Source: PALSA-1353 sp050014015 (GTDB lineage: Bacteria; Planctomycetota; Phycisphaerae; Tepidisphaerales; Tepidisphaeraceae). From it: a stretch of 64,000 bases of DNA. The position numbers and the translations under genes were made by a program. The notes beneath the pieces were generated by a model. The model had not been told where the DNA came from. It ran no database searches and worked only from the letters and a program-made list of their open reading frames with translations. The stretch's first letter is position 1. Every line of letters starts with the position of its first letter. This document shows, piece by piece, positions 1 to 8,291 of the stretch. Location of the stretch: assembly GCA_050014015.1 (NCBI GenBank), contig JBEKEC010000003.1:1-64000 (forward strand). Direction: 5' to 3'.

Positions 1-288
1 TTCACCATCCTGGCGGCGAACTTCAACCAGCCGGTCACCGGCTGGGACCAGGGCGACTTCAACTACGACGGACTGGTGAACGCCGCCGACTTCACCGACT
101 TGGCGGCGAACTTCAACCAGAGTGACAGCGGCGCCAACTCGGCCGGCGATGTCGCGGCGCTGGACGCCTTCGCCGCGGCCAACGGCTTCAGCCTTGCGAA
201 TGTCCCCGAACCGAATTTCACCGCCCTGGCTGGACTCGTCGCCATCGGCGCTTTGCAGCGACGAGCCCGCCGCACGCGTGCCTCTTGA
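1..288 (+). CDS. PEP-CTERM anchored protein, C-terminal end (5' truncated by window)
   Basis: The reading frame is open from base 1 and ends in TGA at 286-288, so only the last 95 residues are present. They hold a duplicated dockerin-like EF-hand repeat (GDFNYDGLVNAADFTDL), an Ala-rich linker, then VPEP, a hydrophobic stretch and a basic tail (RRARRTR). This is the PEP-CTERM sorting signal, which in other bacteria is cut by an exosortase at the inner membrane. The linker is nearly the same as in the gene remnant at 2214-3027, so the two are paralogues. The frame converges on the GH43 gene with 13 nt between the stop codons. The function of the missing N-terminal part cannot be seen. Confidence 0.8.
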   Translation, partial: FTILAANFNQPVTGWDQGDFNYDGLVNAADFTDLAANFNQSDSGANSAGDVAALDAFAAANGFSLANVPEPNFTALAGLVAIGALQRRARRTRAS

Positions 289-301
289 CGCATCGGTCAT
301 C

Positions 302-2002
302 TCATTGTGGCGTTCGCGGAGGCAAAGCCTTCCGCCGCGCGAACATCCCCAGCATGACGCCCTGGAATCCGCCCGCGATTTTCGTGCTTAAAATGCTGCC
401 ATCCACATTCTCAATCAATGGCTTGAATTCGCCTCGGTCGATTCCGTAGTAAAAGGAATACGGCAGGCCCGTGCTCCCGATTTTCAGCGCGATGCGTTCG
501 GCGCCCTGCGGCAAGGGCGCGGCGGCGAGAATGCGCGGTGCGCTTGCGGCATCGCCCCGATCCGCGCCGCTCGAAATCCGCTCGAGGAACACTTCGTTGA
601 CTCCGCCTCCCTCGACCCGAATCCCAAGCAAGAGGTAATGTGTCTCGTTCTGGAACGCGACCAAGCCTGCGTCACATCTGGCCGTTTTGGGATTGACGGT
701 TATTTCAACGGATGCGGTGAAGTTCGCGTGCTGCTGCCGGCACCCGATGAACGACGGGTTGCCGTAAGAACTCAACGCGACCGATCGCGGCGCGATCAAC
801 AATGAGCCGGGCCCGTGCCCCAGCGAATGCCACCTCCCAACCGGCGGCCGTAGGAAATGCCAACGCAGGTCCAGACGATTGCCATCGAAATTATCCGTCC
901 AGGAAAACGAGCCATTCAGCGCCACTTTCGCCGCAGGCTGCGATGGCAACCCCGGCCGCTCCGCAATCCTGGGCACGATCTCGTCGCCCTTCAAGATAAT
1001 CGGCCAATCGTTTTCCCACCGCACCGGCAGGAGAAACGTCTCGCGCCCGGTGTTGTAACAATTTCGCTCGTACGGCCGACAGGCCAGGAATACCGCCCAC
1101 CATTCGCCGCCCGGCGTCTGGACGAAATCGGCGTGGCCCGCGCAGGTAATCGGCATCGGCCGAGTATCCGGCAAATGCCGTTGCGTGAGAATCGGATTGC
1201 CCGCAAACGGTCTGAACGGTCCCCAAACCGAATCGGCTTGAAACACTACTTCCGAGTGCGCCTCGCCGGTTCCGCCCTCAGCCGCAATCAGGTAATACCG
1301 GCCGTTGCGTTTGAACAAATGCGGGCCTTCGATCCAAATTGGCTGCTTCGAGATATCGGCCCCGCCGTCGATCAGAATCCTTTGCTCGCCCTTCGCTCGG
1401 CCGGCGGTCGGATCGAATTCCTGGATCCGGATCGTTCGGTGTCCGCTGTAAATAGCGTGATTGTTGGGAGGCGGCGCGCAATGAACGATGTAGGCGTGCT
1501 CGTCGTCATCGAAGAAAAGCGATGGATCGATGCCCTCGACTTGCGGCAGCCAATTAGGCTCTGACCACGGCCCTGCGGGATTCTCGGCCGTCACGAAAAA
1601 GTTCTCGCCGCCGTTTACCAGCGTCGTGATGACATAAAAGAGTCCGCGATGGTGCCGAATCGTCGCCGCATAAATGCCGCGGGAGACATCGCCCGGGCGC
1701 AACGTGCTGAATTGCGAAGGGCGATCCAACACGCAGCCCAACTGGGCCCAATTGACCATATCTTTGCTGTGGAATATCGGAATGCCTGGAAAATAGGAGA
1801 ATGAAGAATTGACCAGATAGTAGTCCTCGCCGACCCGGCAAATGCTGGGATCCGGATAAAACCCCGCCAGTATCGGATTGAGAAACTGCCGTCGTCCCGG
1901 CAGCCGTGCCGCGCCGAAGTCAGTTCCCCAATAGCTGAACGAGTTGAATTGCACCCAGGTGTTTTCGGAGCCCAACTCCTTGTCCATCGCCTGGGTATTC
2001 AT
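302..2002 (-). CDS. Glycoside hydrolase family 43 (beta-xylosidase / alpha-L-arabinofuranosidase type)
   Basis: The 566-residue protein begins its five-bladed beta-propeller with NPILAGFYPDPSICRVGEDYYLVNSS, where the Asp of the YPDPS block is the general base known from GH43. IEGPHLFKRNGRYYL carries the conserved general-acid Glu. The last 200 or so residues (from about SWTDNFDG) form the beta-sandwich domain usual in xylan-active GH43 enzymes. No signal peptide or lipobox is visible, so the enzyme is probably cytoplasmic and acts on imported oligosaccharides. It lies in the same orientation as the LacI and GH10 genes but is separated from them by the PEP-CTERM remnant and a terminator, so it probably has its own promoter. 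Exact substrate is not deducible; xylo- or arabinoxylo-oligosaccharides fit the context. Confidence 0.9.
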   Translation of the reverse strand: MNTQAMDKELGSENTWVQFNSFSYWGTDFGAARLPGRRQFLNPILAGFYPDPSICRVGEDYYLVNSSFSYFPGIPIFHSKDMVNWAQLGCVLDRPSQFSTLRPGDVSRGIYAATIRHHRGLFYVITTLVNGGENFFVTAENPAGPWSEPNWLPQVEGIDPSLFFDDDEHAYIVHCAPPPNNHAIYSGHRTIRIQEFDPTAGRAKGEQRILIDGGADISKQPIWIEGPHLFKRNGRYYLIAAEGGTGEAHSEVVFQADSVWGPFRPFAGNPILTQRHLPDTRPMPITCAGHADFVQTPGGEWWAVFLACRPYERNCYNTGRETFLLPVRWENDWPIILKGDEIVPRIAERPGLPSQPAAKVALNGSFSWTDNFDGNRLDLRWHFLRPPVGRWHSLGHGPGSLLIAPRSVALSSYGNPSFIGCRQQHANFTASVEITVNPKTARCDAGLVAFQNETHYLLLGIRVEGGGVNEVFLERISSGADRGDAASAPRILAAAPLPQGAERIALKIGSTGLPYSFYYGIDRGEFKPLIENVDGSILSTKIAGGFQGVMLGMFARRKALPPRTPQ

Positions 2003-2147
2003 CGAACCTGCCCATGTAGGCTAAGCATTGCCAAACTCAGTTGCACCGCGAAGATGATACCGCGTCGGCTTCGCCGGGACCGCCACGCACTTTAATGGAG
2101 CCCTGATGCAGCGTCCAGCCGCGACTGGTGGACCGCTGAATAGGGGA

Positions 2148-2180
2148 CAAGAAAACCCCGCAAGGCAGCGGGGGTTCTTG
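2148..2180 (-). terminator. Intrinsic terminator downstream of the PEP-CTERM remnant
   Basis: An inverted repeat pairs CAAGAA plus ACCCCGC (2148-2161) with GCGGGGGT plus TTCTTG (2168-2180) around the loop AAGGCA. Read on the minus strand the stem is followed by T-rich sequence. It sits just after the stop of the minus-strand frame at 2214 and before GH43, so it would isolate GH43 from upstream transcription. Confidence 0.65.
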
Positions 2181-2213
2181 GCGTTTTGTCTGAAGTCAAC
2201 TTTGCCCAAACCT

Positions 2214-3027
2214 TCACTGCCGACGCCGCCGGCCAAGCACCCCGGCAACGCCCAGCGCCAGCAACCCCATCGACGCCGGCTCGGGAACATTCGCCAAGCT
2301 GATGCCGTTGGCGGCGGCAAAAGCGTCCAGCGCCCCGACGTCACCGGCCGAAGCCGCACCGCTCGCGCTCTGGTTGAAATTCGCCACCAGGTCGGTGAAG
2401 TCGGCGGCGTTCACCAGACCGTCCAGGTTGGCGTCGCCGAGCAGGGTGTATTTCACTTCGATCTGGCCGGAGGATAGGCCGGAGACCTTGGCGTCTTTGC
2501 CGTCGGCGTAGCCGAGGCCGTAGGACAGGCCGCTGGTCTTGGTTTGTGCGGCGGAGGAGATGATGCCGGGGCCGTTCCAGGCGCCGTTGTTGTAGCCGGA
2601 CTTGATGTAACCGGCGATGGTGCTGAACGGATCGGTGGCGCCGGAGGCGATGATGATGTGATTGTCGTTCAAATCGACCTGGCTGGTGCCGGTGATCGAC
2701 AGCGACGTGATGCTCACGCTGCTGGTCTTGGCCGGGCCTGTGCCGCCGGAGACGCCGGCCGCGAGTTGCAACAATCCGCCCGTGACACTGACGCGGCCAC
2801 CCGTCGGCAGGGCGCTGGTGGTCACCGGGGTTGCCGTTGGATTGATCAGCAGTGTGCCGGAATTTACTGTCGTTCCGCCGGAATAGGTGTTGGTGCCGCT
2901 GGGCGCGACGGTGCCCACCATCTGAAGTTGGGTGTCTCCCAAAAGAATCACGCTTCCAGCGCCGGAGATGTTGCCTGAGATCGTGAACGTATTATTGGGT
3001 TGCCCGACGGAAATCTGAGCCGGATAT
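2214..3027 (-). pseudogene. 5'-truncated PEP-CTERM protein with passenger-associated strand repeat
   Basis: The frame is open up to about 3065 but passes straight into the end of the LacI gene (stop at 3028) without a plausible start. The first GTG (2949-2951) has no ribosome binding site and lies inside a repeat. Translation from 3027 gives QISVGQPNNTFTISGNISGAG and then NTYSGGTTVNSGTLLIN, a passenger-associated strand repeat typical of the C-terminal third of very large secreted proteins. Next come a dockerin-like repeat (GDANLDGLVNAADFTDL) and VPEP, a hydrophobic segment and GRRRRQ. Only the last 270 residues or so of a much longer protein remain. It is a close paralogue of the protein at 1-288. 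I read it as a gene end stranded by rearrangement; a GTG-started 245-residue product cannot be excluded. Confidence 0.65.
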
Positions 3028-4068
3028 TCAGCTGGTCGGCGGTGGGCCGGTGGAGCCTCGCACGATTAAATCTTCGGCAACCCGTATCTCCCTGCCGGAA
3101 TGCGGCTGCGGAGACAAAAGATGGTTCAGGAGAAGGTCCGCGCCCAAACGGCCCATCTCCCGGCCGGCGACCGCGACCGCCGTCAGCGGGGGATATAACA
3201 TCGCCACGGGAAAAACGTCGTTGAAGCAAATCAGGCTGAAATCCTGCGGAATCCGCAGCCCCAGACTGTACGCCGCCCCCATGATTATCACCGCAATCTG
3301 ATGATCGTACGTGATGATCGCGGTGGCGCCGCCTTCAACCACCATGGTCCGGAGAAATTCGACGGGAGAATGGAACGGCGTATCATGCCCCGGAAGCAGC
3401 CGAATCGCCTGGTCGCGCACGCCCGCCAGAAGCGTCGCATATCGTTCGTTCACGCTGTAATGGCTGAAATATGAAGCGCGGGCGTTGGCGTAGGCAAAAC
3501 GCTTGTGACCCAGTTGCATCAGGTGCGACATGGCGCGCTGCATTCCCATCGCGTCGTCGGCCAGCACGGAAGCCGCCGGATGGCCAACACGCTCGTTCAC
3601 GCAGACGTATGCCACCCGGCGAACGTCCAACTCGGTCACGGTTTCCGATTTGGGCGACTGCATCAAAATCGCGCCGTCAAAACGCCAGAACGGAAGCGGA
3701 TTCTTCGTGCTGCGAATGGGACTCAATCCGAAGAAAACGTCGTAACCGCCGGCGTGAAGCGTTTCGGTGATCCCTTCCAGCAGGGATTCGTTGATGCCCT
3801 CGGCGACGTGCGTCTGCGGCGAGGCAAACAGCCCGATGACCCGCGTGTTGCGAAGGCTCAGGCTTCGGGCGCTCAGGTCCGGCACGTATTTGAGGTCCCG
3901 GGCCGTATCCCAAATTTTCTGTCTCACCGCTTCGGTAGTGGAGAAGTTTTTCTTCTTGTCGTTGAGAACACGGCTCACAGTGGCGGCGGTGACCCCGCAA
4001 AGGCGCGCAACATCGGTAAGGGTCGGGCGCTTGTTCATCTCCCCGAAATTATACCCGAATTTGCTCAT
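3028..4068 (-). CDS. LacI-family transcriptional regulator
   Basis: The N-terminal helix-turn-helix reads TLTDVARLCGVTAATVSRVLND, with the hinge region PDLSARSLSLRNTRVIGL and a periplasmic-binding-like sensor domain behind it, about 340 residues in all, normal for the family. The ATG at 4066-4068 overlaps the TGA of the BNR-4 gene (ATGA), which suggests translational coupling. The internal ATG at 4038 (MNKRPTLTDV) matches the usual LacI N-terminus better and is preceded by TATAAT and GGGGAG, so it may be the real or an alternative start. A LacI-type palindrome lies about 110 nt upstream at 4178-4189, with further copies before GH44 and GH52. It is therefore probably the local repressor of the xylan genes and of itself; the effector is unknown. 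Confidence 0.93.
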   Translation of the reverse strand: MSKFGYNFGEMNKRPTLTDVARLCGVTAATVSRVLNDKKKNFSTTEAVRQKIWDTARDLKYVPDLSARSLSLRNTRVIGLFASPQTHVAEGINESLLEGITETLHAGGYDVFFGLSPIRSTKNPLPFWRFDGAILMQSPKSETVTELDVRRVAYVCVNERVGHPAASVLADDAMGMQRAMSHLMQLGHKRFAYANARASYFSHYSVNERYATLLAGVRDQAIRLLPGHDTPFHSPVEFLRTMVVEGGATAIITYDHQIAVIIMGAAYSLGLRIPQDFSLICFNDVFPVAMLYPPLTAVAVAGREMGRLGADLLLNHLLSPQPHSGREIRVAEDLIVRGSTGPPPTS

Positions 4069-5831
4069 GAGGCTGAAATCTCCGCATAACCCAGGCCCGC
4101 GATGGTTTTCTGATCCACGAATACCTCAACCGGCTGTCCGGCCTTCACCTGAACGCGGCCGATAAACGCCCGGTATAGTAAGCGGTTACCCTCCTCAACC
4201 TTCACGGGACTGGAAAACTGGGAAACTTCTGCCTGTTGTGCGGAGCGGGGACGGAAAATCATCCTCTGATCGGCCGACAGGCCGGCGCTGATTCTCTGAT
4301 CGCCGGCGGGTTCAGACCAGAAAAACGCAAACAGATCGTATGCCCCTTCCTTCATCTGCGGGAGTTGGACGCGCGCATTCGAGCCGTCTGGAGAAGCCGC
4401 CGTCGTCAGCGAAGGCGCGGGAAGGTATTGAATCCTGCCCGCCGCCTCGTGGTTGCGAATCAGCACGCCAACCATCGCCGCATCGTAGTGTTGCGATCGG
4501 CTCATGGTTCCGCGGAACCACGCCAGCAGCGAATTGTCGGCATCCCAGGCGATCATCAGCGGACGCAGATTATCCACCGTGGAATTCTGGGTGATTGGAG
4601 ACCATGACCACGTTCCACCGCCGTCGGCCGTTTTGCCCTGGAAAATCTCGTGCACCGCAAGCGGTGAATCATTGCGCGGATCGACCGTCGTCGAAACGTA
4701 GACGACGTTCGGATCGCTCGGATTGAGCGCGGCCAGACCGGTGTAATCCTGTTCCGCCGGCCAAAGGCATGCCCCCGCCTTCGCCAGTTGATGCACCCGC
4801 CATTGTTTGCCGTCGTAGCGAACATAGAAAAAGCGATGGTCCTGGAAGTTGGAATTTTCCGGCTGGTCGTCGGCGCGGGCGGAGATCAGGCCGTACGGCT
4901 GGCCCGCGCCGTCGACGGCAAGCAAGATCGTCCATGCGTGCGTCATGATCGTGCCGTCGAACATACTGTTGGCCGCAAATACCTGGGTCAACTCCGTCTG
5001 CGGATGGCCAGCGGATTTGAAAACGTCGTCTTCCACCACCGTCCCGTCCGAGCGATGCAGCTTTCCGCCCTGGACGTAGCCGTGATAGATGCTGTTGTTG
5101 AAATCGCGGGGATGGTGCTCCGTGGTGATGAAGTCGATGCGGTCCATGCCGTTGGACGCGTATTTTGTGTAGCCATTGACGTACCCGAGCTTCTGCTCCG
5201 TCAGCAGCTTGCCCGCGTAAGACCACTGATCGCCATTGCTGGTGGAAACCAGAATCGACGGATCGTCATTGATGGCCCGCGAAAAATCGTAGGTCTTTCC
5301 CTCCGCCGGGAGATAAAAGAGATTGGAATACGTGACGTGGCTGGCGGCGCCGGCGGCGCCAATCGCATCCGTCCAATCGAACGTCTGTTCCGGGCCCCAA
5401 TCGCTCGCGTCGTGCGGCCGGGTCGAGACGCGCCAGTACGACAGATTATCGTGATTGTGCCTGGAATACATCGCCAGGTAACCGCCGTCGGGACGGATCA
5501 GAAACGCGGCGGCGTTGTGATCGTCCTGCGGAAGCAAGGCGTGGTGCAAAACGTACCGGTTGCTGACGCCCGTGTCGGGATGAAACGTAACGGCGTCGAC
5601 GTCCCCGGCGCGCGCATCGCCATCAATGCCCTCCGATGTCGCGATGGACGAGATCAGGACGGTGTTGTTGGCCTTGTCGATGACCAGGCGCGGGTCCTGA
5701 TACCAGCACCATGCGCCGTTGTCGTTGAACTGGATGAGGTTGCCCGCAACCAGGTCCGCCGCCGAGGAAGTTTTTGTGCCCATCATCAGCACCATCCAAG
5801 CCATCGAAAAAGCAGATAAAGCGATTCGCAT
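4065..5831 (-). CDS. Secreted BNR-4 repeat beta-propeller protein
   Basis: The 588-residue protein has a signal peptide (positively charged MR, hydrophobic core, cleavage near TSSAADL). The segment FNDNGAWCWYQDPRLVID and later blocks such as YSNLFYLPAEGKTYDFSR and YVNGYTKYASNGMDRIDF match the BNR_4 family (PF15892), a multi-bladed propeller. Family members occur in loci for plant or algal polysaccharides and some relatives are polysaccharide lyases, but I see no motif that fixes an activity. It starts 8 nt after GH10 and overlaps the LacI start, so it is in the same operon. The coding sequence contains the operator-like palindrome at 4178-4189. Best description: exported glycan-binding or lyase-like protein of the xylan locus. 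Confidence 0.8.
   Translation of the reverse strand: MRIALSAFSMAWMVLMMGTKTSSAADLVAGNLIQFNDNGAWCWYQDPRLVIDKANNTVLISSIATSEGIDGDARAGDVDAVTFHPDTGVSNRYVLHHALLPQDDHNAAAFLIRPDGGYLAMYSRHNHDNLSYWRVSTRPHDASDWGPEQTFDWTDAIGAAGAASHVTYSNLFYLPAEGKTYDFSRAINDDPSILVSTSNGDQWSYAGKLLTEQKLGYVNGYTKYASNGMDRIDFITTEHHPRDFNNSIYHGYVQGGKLHRSDGTVVEDDVFKSAGHPQTELTQVFAANSMFDGTIMTHAWTILLAVDGAGQPYGLISARADDQPENSNFQDHRFFYVRYDGKQWRVHQLAKAGACLWPAEQDYTGLAALNPSDPNVVYVSTTVDPRNDSPLAVHEIFQGKTADGGGTWSWSPITQNSTVDNLRPLMIAWDADNSLLAWFRGTMSRSQHYDAAMVGVLIRNHEAAGRIQYLPAPSLTTAASPDGSNARVQLPQMKEGAYDLFAFFWSEPAGDQRISAGLSADQRMIFRPRSAQQAEVSQFSSPVKVEEGNRLLYRAFIGRVQVKAGQPVEVFVDQKTIAGLGYAEISAS
4178..4189. promoter_or_regulatory. LacI-type operator inside the BNR-4 coding region, upstream of lacI
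   Basis: GTAAGCGGTTAC is a near-palindrome with the central CG usual for LacI-family operators. The same 14 bases, TAGTAAGCGGTTAC, recur at 8165-8178 in the divergent GH10/GH44 promoter region. The site is 110 nt upstream of the lacI start, as expected for autoregulation of an internal promoter or as a roadblock. Confidence 0.6.
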
Positions 5832-5839
5832 AACGCGGA

Positions 5840-7654
5840 TTACTCCAGATTCATTTCAAGCCGCGAGCCGCCGGGAGCAATCTCGGCCGCGACGGTTTTG
5901 GTTTTTCCTCCGGATGTCACGGTGATCTCGTATTCCCCGTAAAATCCGCGAACGCTGGTCTCGCCTCGCTCATTGGAAACTGCCGTTACATCGGTGCTCC
6001 ATTGCTTTTGGGTCAGGTCGATCCACACCTGCGCCGCCGGCCTGGCTGACCAATCGTCGGCGAATATTCCCGATTCGGGACGCCAATGCCGTTTCTGCCA
6101 GAATCCCCATAGGATGATGTCCCGGACGTTGGGCTGCGAAAACACCGCGATCATGTAGTCGCGAAGGTAATCCGCCTGCAATTGCTTGTCATGCAGACTA
6201 ATGCTCACTTCGGTCGATTCGATCGGCAATCCAAACCCGCTGAACCGATCCAGTATTCTAATTATATCCGCCGGCGCTGGAAGTTCCGTGCCGAAATGCG
6301 ATTGAATGCCGATGCCTCCCAGCGGAGCCCCATTGTGGATCAGGAACTTGACGTTGTCGTAAACGTTCTCGCGATGTTCGCTGCGCATCCCACCGTCCAG
6401 AATCCCGAATTCGTTCAGAAACAATCGGCAATTGGGGTCCGCCTGGTGCGCCAGCCTGAACCAATCCACCATGATCGCCCGGCCGCCAAGCAAGTCGATC
6501 AGATCGTGATTCGCAAACGGCTCGTTGACAACATCCCATTCGTCCAGTTGACCGCGAAAATGCGCGACCATGTTGGTAATGTGCCTAGCTGTGATTTCGC
6601 GGAGCTTCTTCGGGTCCTTTTCATAAGCTTTCAACTCCGGCGGAAGCCATCGCCAGCCCGGCCAGACCAGATTGTGGCCTCGGACCGCAATGCCGTGAGA
6701 ACGCAGCCATATCAGCGCGCGGTCAACATCCGGAGGCACACCGCTCCAGGTTGCCTGCCATTTCATTTCGTTCTCAAAAACCGCCCGGTTAAACAGCGAG
6801 AGAATGGTCTGCTGGTAACGCAAAGCGTCGGGAGTTTTTGACAACAGAAGATCGGCATCCACGCAGGTTCCAAAACCAAATGCATGCCTGCGAAGCACCG
6901 CATGCACCGTCGCATTTGCAACCGGCGTGCCTTGGGCATCGGTGACACGTACGGCTAAGTCCCCCTTGCGAATCCGTTCGATCCTTTGTAACGCTTCCGC
7001 TCGCCATGGGGCATCGGCGGCACGGCCGCCGTAGGTCACTTTTGTTTCGGGAAGATCATCACGCTTCACGTTCGATTCGAAATTGAGGACCTCGATGCCG
7101 CCGATGTCGATCGTCTGTCGATCATATCCCATCCAGAATGCGACGCGCGCCTCCCCGACCGCGAAATCTCGCGGCGACACGAACGGCACAAACACTTCCT
7201 TCCAATTTCTCCCCGCACTGATTCTGAATTGCGCCGCCTTGTTGAATTCGCCCTCATTTGATTCAAACACGAACGTGGTATACCCCTCTCCCGTCATCGA
7301 ATCGTCGCATCTCAACCAGAAATGCCCCAGCAGCACGTCGCCCCGCTTCACCGGCCCGATCACCGGCGCTTTCACCTCCACGTTCCATTCCCCCAATGCC
7401 CCCGGCAACGTCTGAATGCTCAATGCCCGCTGAAATTTCTCCCCCTGCACGTCCACGGTCCGCAGCCTTCCAATCTCCTGCTGCGTCCCGATAAGACTGA
7501 ACGCCTCCAACCTATGTGCCGGCAACATCACCCGTCCTTGCGGAAGTTGAACGCCAGCATCCGCCACGGGCCGGCTTGCGCAACCCATGAGTCCGCACAT
7601 AACGAGCAAGGCGAGAATCCCGCCGTGAATTGCTTTGCGATAAGTCTTAGCCAT
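5840..7654 (-). CDS. GH10 endo-1,4-beta-xylanase, lipoprotein
   Basis: The 604-residue protein starts with a lipoprotein signal whose lipobox is LMGC (near residue 24), so it is anchored in a membrane facing outward. Residues about 35-205 form a carbohydrate-binding-like beta-sandwich. The GH10 barrel follows, with FGFGTCVDADLL, FENEMKWQ, GHNLVWPGWRWLP, the acid/base Glu378 in WDVVNEPF and the nucleophile Glu482 in IESTEVSIS, then ILWGFWQKRHWRPESGIF. All active-site blocks are present. It cleaves internal xylan linkages and would feed the ABC importer and the GH52/GH43 exo-enzymes. The gene follows the small protein at 7669 by 14 nt and precedes the BNR-4 gene by 8 nt, in one operon running away from the operator at 8167. 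Confidence 0.95.
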   Translation of the reverse strand: MAKTYRKAIHGGILALLVMCGLMGCASRPVADAGVQLPQGRVMLPAHRLEAFSLIGTQQEIGRLRTVDVQGEKFQRALSIQTLPGALGEWNVEVKAPVIGPVKRGDVLLGHFWLRCDDSMTGEGYTTFVFESNEGEFNKAAQFRISAGRNWKEVFVPFVSPRDFAVGEARVAFWMGYDRQTIDIGGIEVLNFESNVKRDDLPETKVTYGGRAADAPWRAEALQRIERIRKGDLAVRVTDAQGTPVANATVHAVLRRHAFGFGTCVDADLLLSKTPDALRYQQTILSLFNRAVFENEMKWQATWSGVPPDVDRALIWLRSHGIAVRGHNLVWPGWRWLPPELKAYEKDPKKLREITARHITNMVAHFRGQLDEWDVVNEPFANHDLIDLLGGRAIMVDWFRLAHQADPNCRLFLNEFGILDGGMRSEHRENVYDNVKFLIHNGAPLGGIGIQSHFGTELPAPADIIRILDRFSGFGLPIESTEVSISLHDKQLQADYLRDYMIAVFSQPNVRDIILWGFWQKRHWRPESGIFADDWSARPAAQVWIDLTQKQWSTDVTAVSNERGETSVRGFYGEYEITVTSGGKTKTVAAEIAPGGSRLEMNLE

Positions 7655-7668
7655 GTTGGGAATAATGA

Positions 7669-8160
7669 TTAAGGATATACCGGCTGAGGTGGCTGCGCCG
7701 AGCCGTCGGGGCTCTTGACCATCAGAATTCTCTGGCCGGCCGGGCTTGCCTCCGGCACCCAGTTTTTGTCGCCGGGGCGCTTTACCAGCATCCCCAATGT
7801 GGGAATCACCGGCCCAATCGTATGGGCCGCTCCCGTCAGTTGATCGTGCATTTCCCGAGTATTCATCTCCAGATATCCCGCGAAAGGCCCCGAATTCGAA
7901 GTCTTGAAAACGTAGCAGCGAACCGCCGACAATCCATCATGGTCAAACGGCGGAACCTGCTCCCAGGCGTCCGCAAACCAGGTCCTCCCATCATCGGTTG
8001 TGTAATACGCATGAAGTCCCGACACGGCCGAAGGCCGATTTCCCTTGAGCTGAAAAAAGTAACCCCGCCTGAATAATTGCTTTGCCGATTTGAATCGGTA
8101 AAGTATCTGATATTGGCCCAATAGACCCCTGCTGCCACAGTGGGGGTTTTTTGTCGACAC
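7669..8160 (-). CDS. Small planctomycetal domain protein, probably lacking its N-terminus
   Basis: The recognisable part is YYTTDDGRTWFADAWEQVPPFDHDG followed by AVRCYVF and GPFAGYLEMNTREMHD. This motif set is common in short planctomycetal proteins of unknown function, where it normally follows a signal or pilin-like N-terminal helix. No such helix is present in any frame upstream. The longest frame begins at GTG 8158-8160, inside a hairpin followed by Ts on the other strand, so the true start is unclear and the gene may be a 5'-truncated copy. It is the first gene of the GH10/BNR-4/lacI operon and lies directly downstream of the operator at 8167-8178. The role in polysaccharide use is unknown. 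Confidence 0.5.
   Translation of the reverse strand: MSTKNPHCGSRGLLGQYQILYRFKSAKQLFRRGYFFQLKGNRPSAVSGLHAYYTTDDGRTWFADAWEQVPPFDHDGLSAVRCYVFKTSNSGPFAGYLEMNTREMHDQLTGAAHTIGPVIPTLGMLVKRPGDKNWVPEASPAGQRILMVKSPDGSAQPPQPVYP
8125..8152 (+). terminator. Rho-independent terminator-like hairpin
   Basis: ACCCC (8125-8129) and GGGGT (8143-8147) form the outer stem and CTG/CAG an inner stem. Six Ts follow at 8147-8152. It is oriented to stop plus-strand transcripts just before the operator at 8167, although no plus-strand gene lies upstream. It may block antisense read-through from under the GH10 operon into the GH44 operon. Confidence 0.45.
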
Positions 8161-8166
8161 AGCTTA

Positions 8167-8178
8167 GTAAGCGGTTAC
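8167..8178. promoter_or_regulatory. LacI-type operator in the divergent GH10 / GH44 promoter region
   Basis: GTAAGCGGTTAC is identical to the 12 bases at 4178-4189 and differs only in the inner bases from GTAAACGCTTAC at 13269-13280. It lies between the minus-strand operon (first gene from 8160 or below) and the GH44 start at 8292. One bound repressor dimer could control both operons. Confidence 0.75.
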
Positions 8179-8291
8179 GCAACGTTTGGCGCGATTCGTG
8201 GCGTTGGCGGCGCGAGTTAGAATTTGGCGCCGCCGCTCATCGGCCCGCCCGGTCCCGCTTGCGCGTAGCCGGCGGTTCGGAGCAACGTGAA

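Noticed and set aside
4788..5819. 343-codon plus-strand frame opposite the BNR-4 gene
   Set aside because: Antisense shadow with Val/Arg-rich composition; the minus-strand frame has a signal peptide and family motifs.
4065..5831. Sialidase assignment for the BNR protein
   Set aside because: Asp-box (SxDxGxTW) repeats and the Arg triad of sialidases are not evident; the sequence fits BNR_4, and the xylan context gives no reason for sialic acid.
8151..8291. N-terminal extension of the GH44 gene
   Set aside because: The 47 extra codons are Arg-rich and would cover the operator. ATG 8292 starts a proper lipoprotein signal with a GGAG leader.
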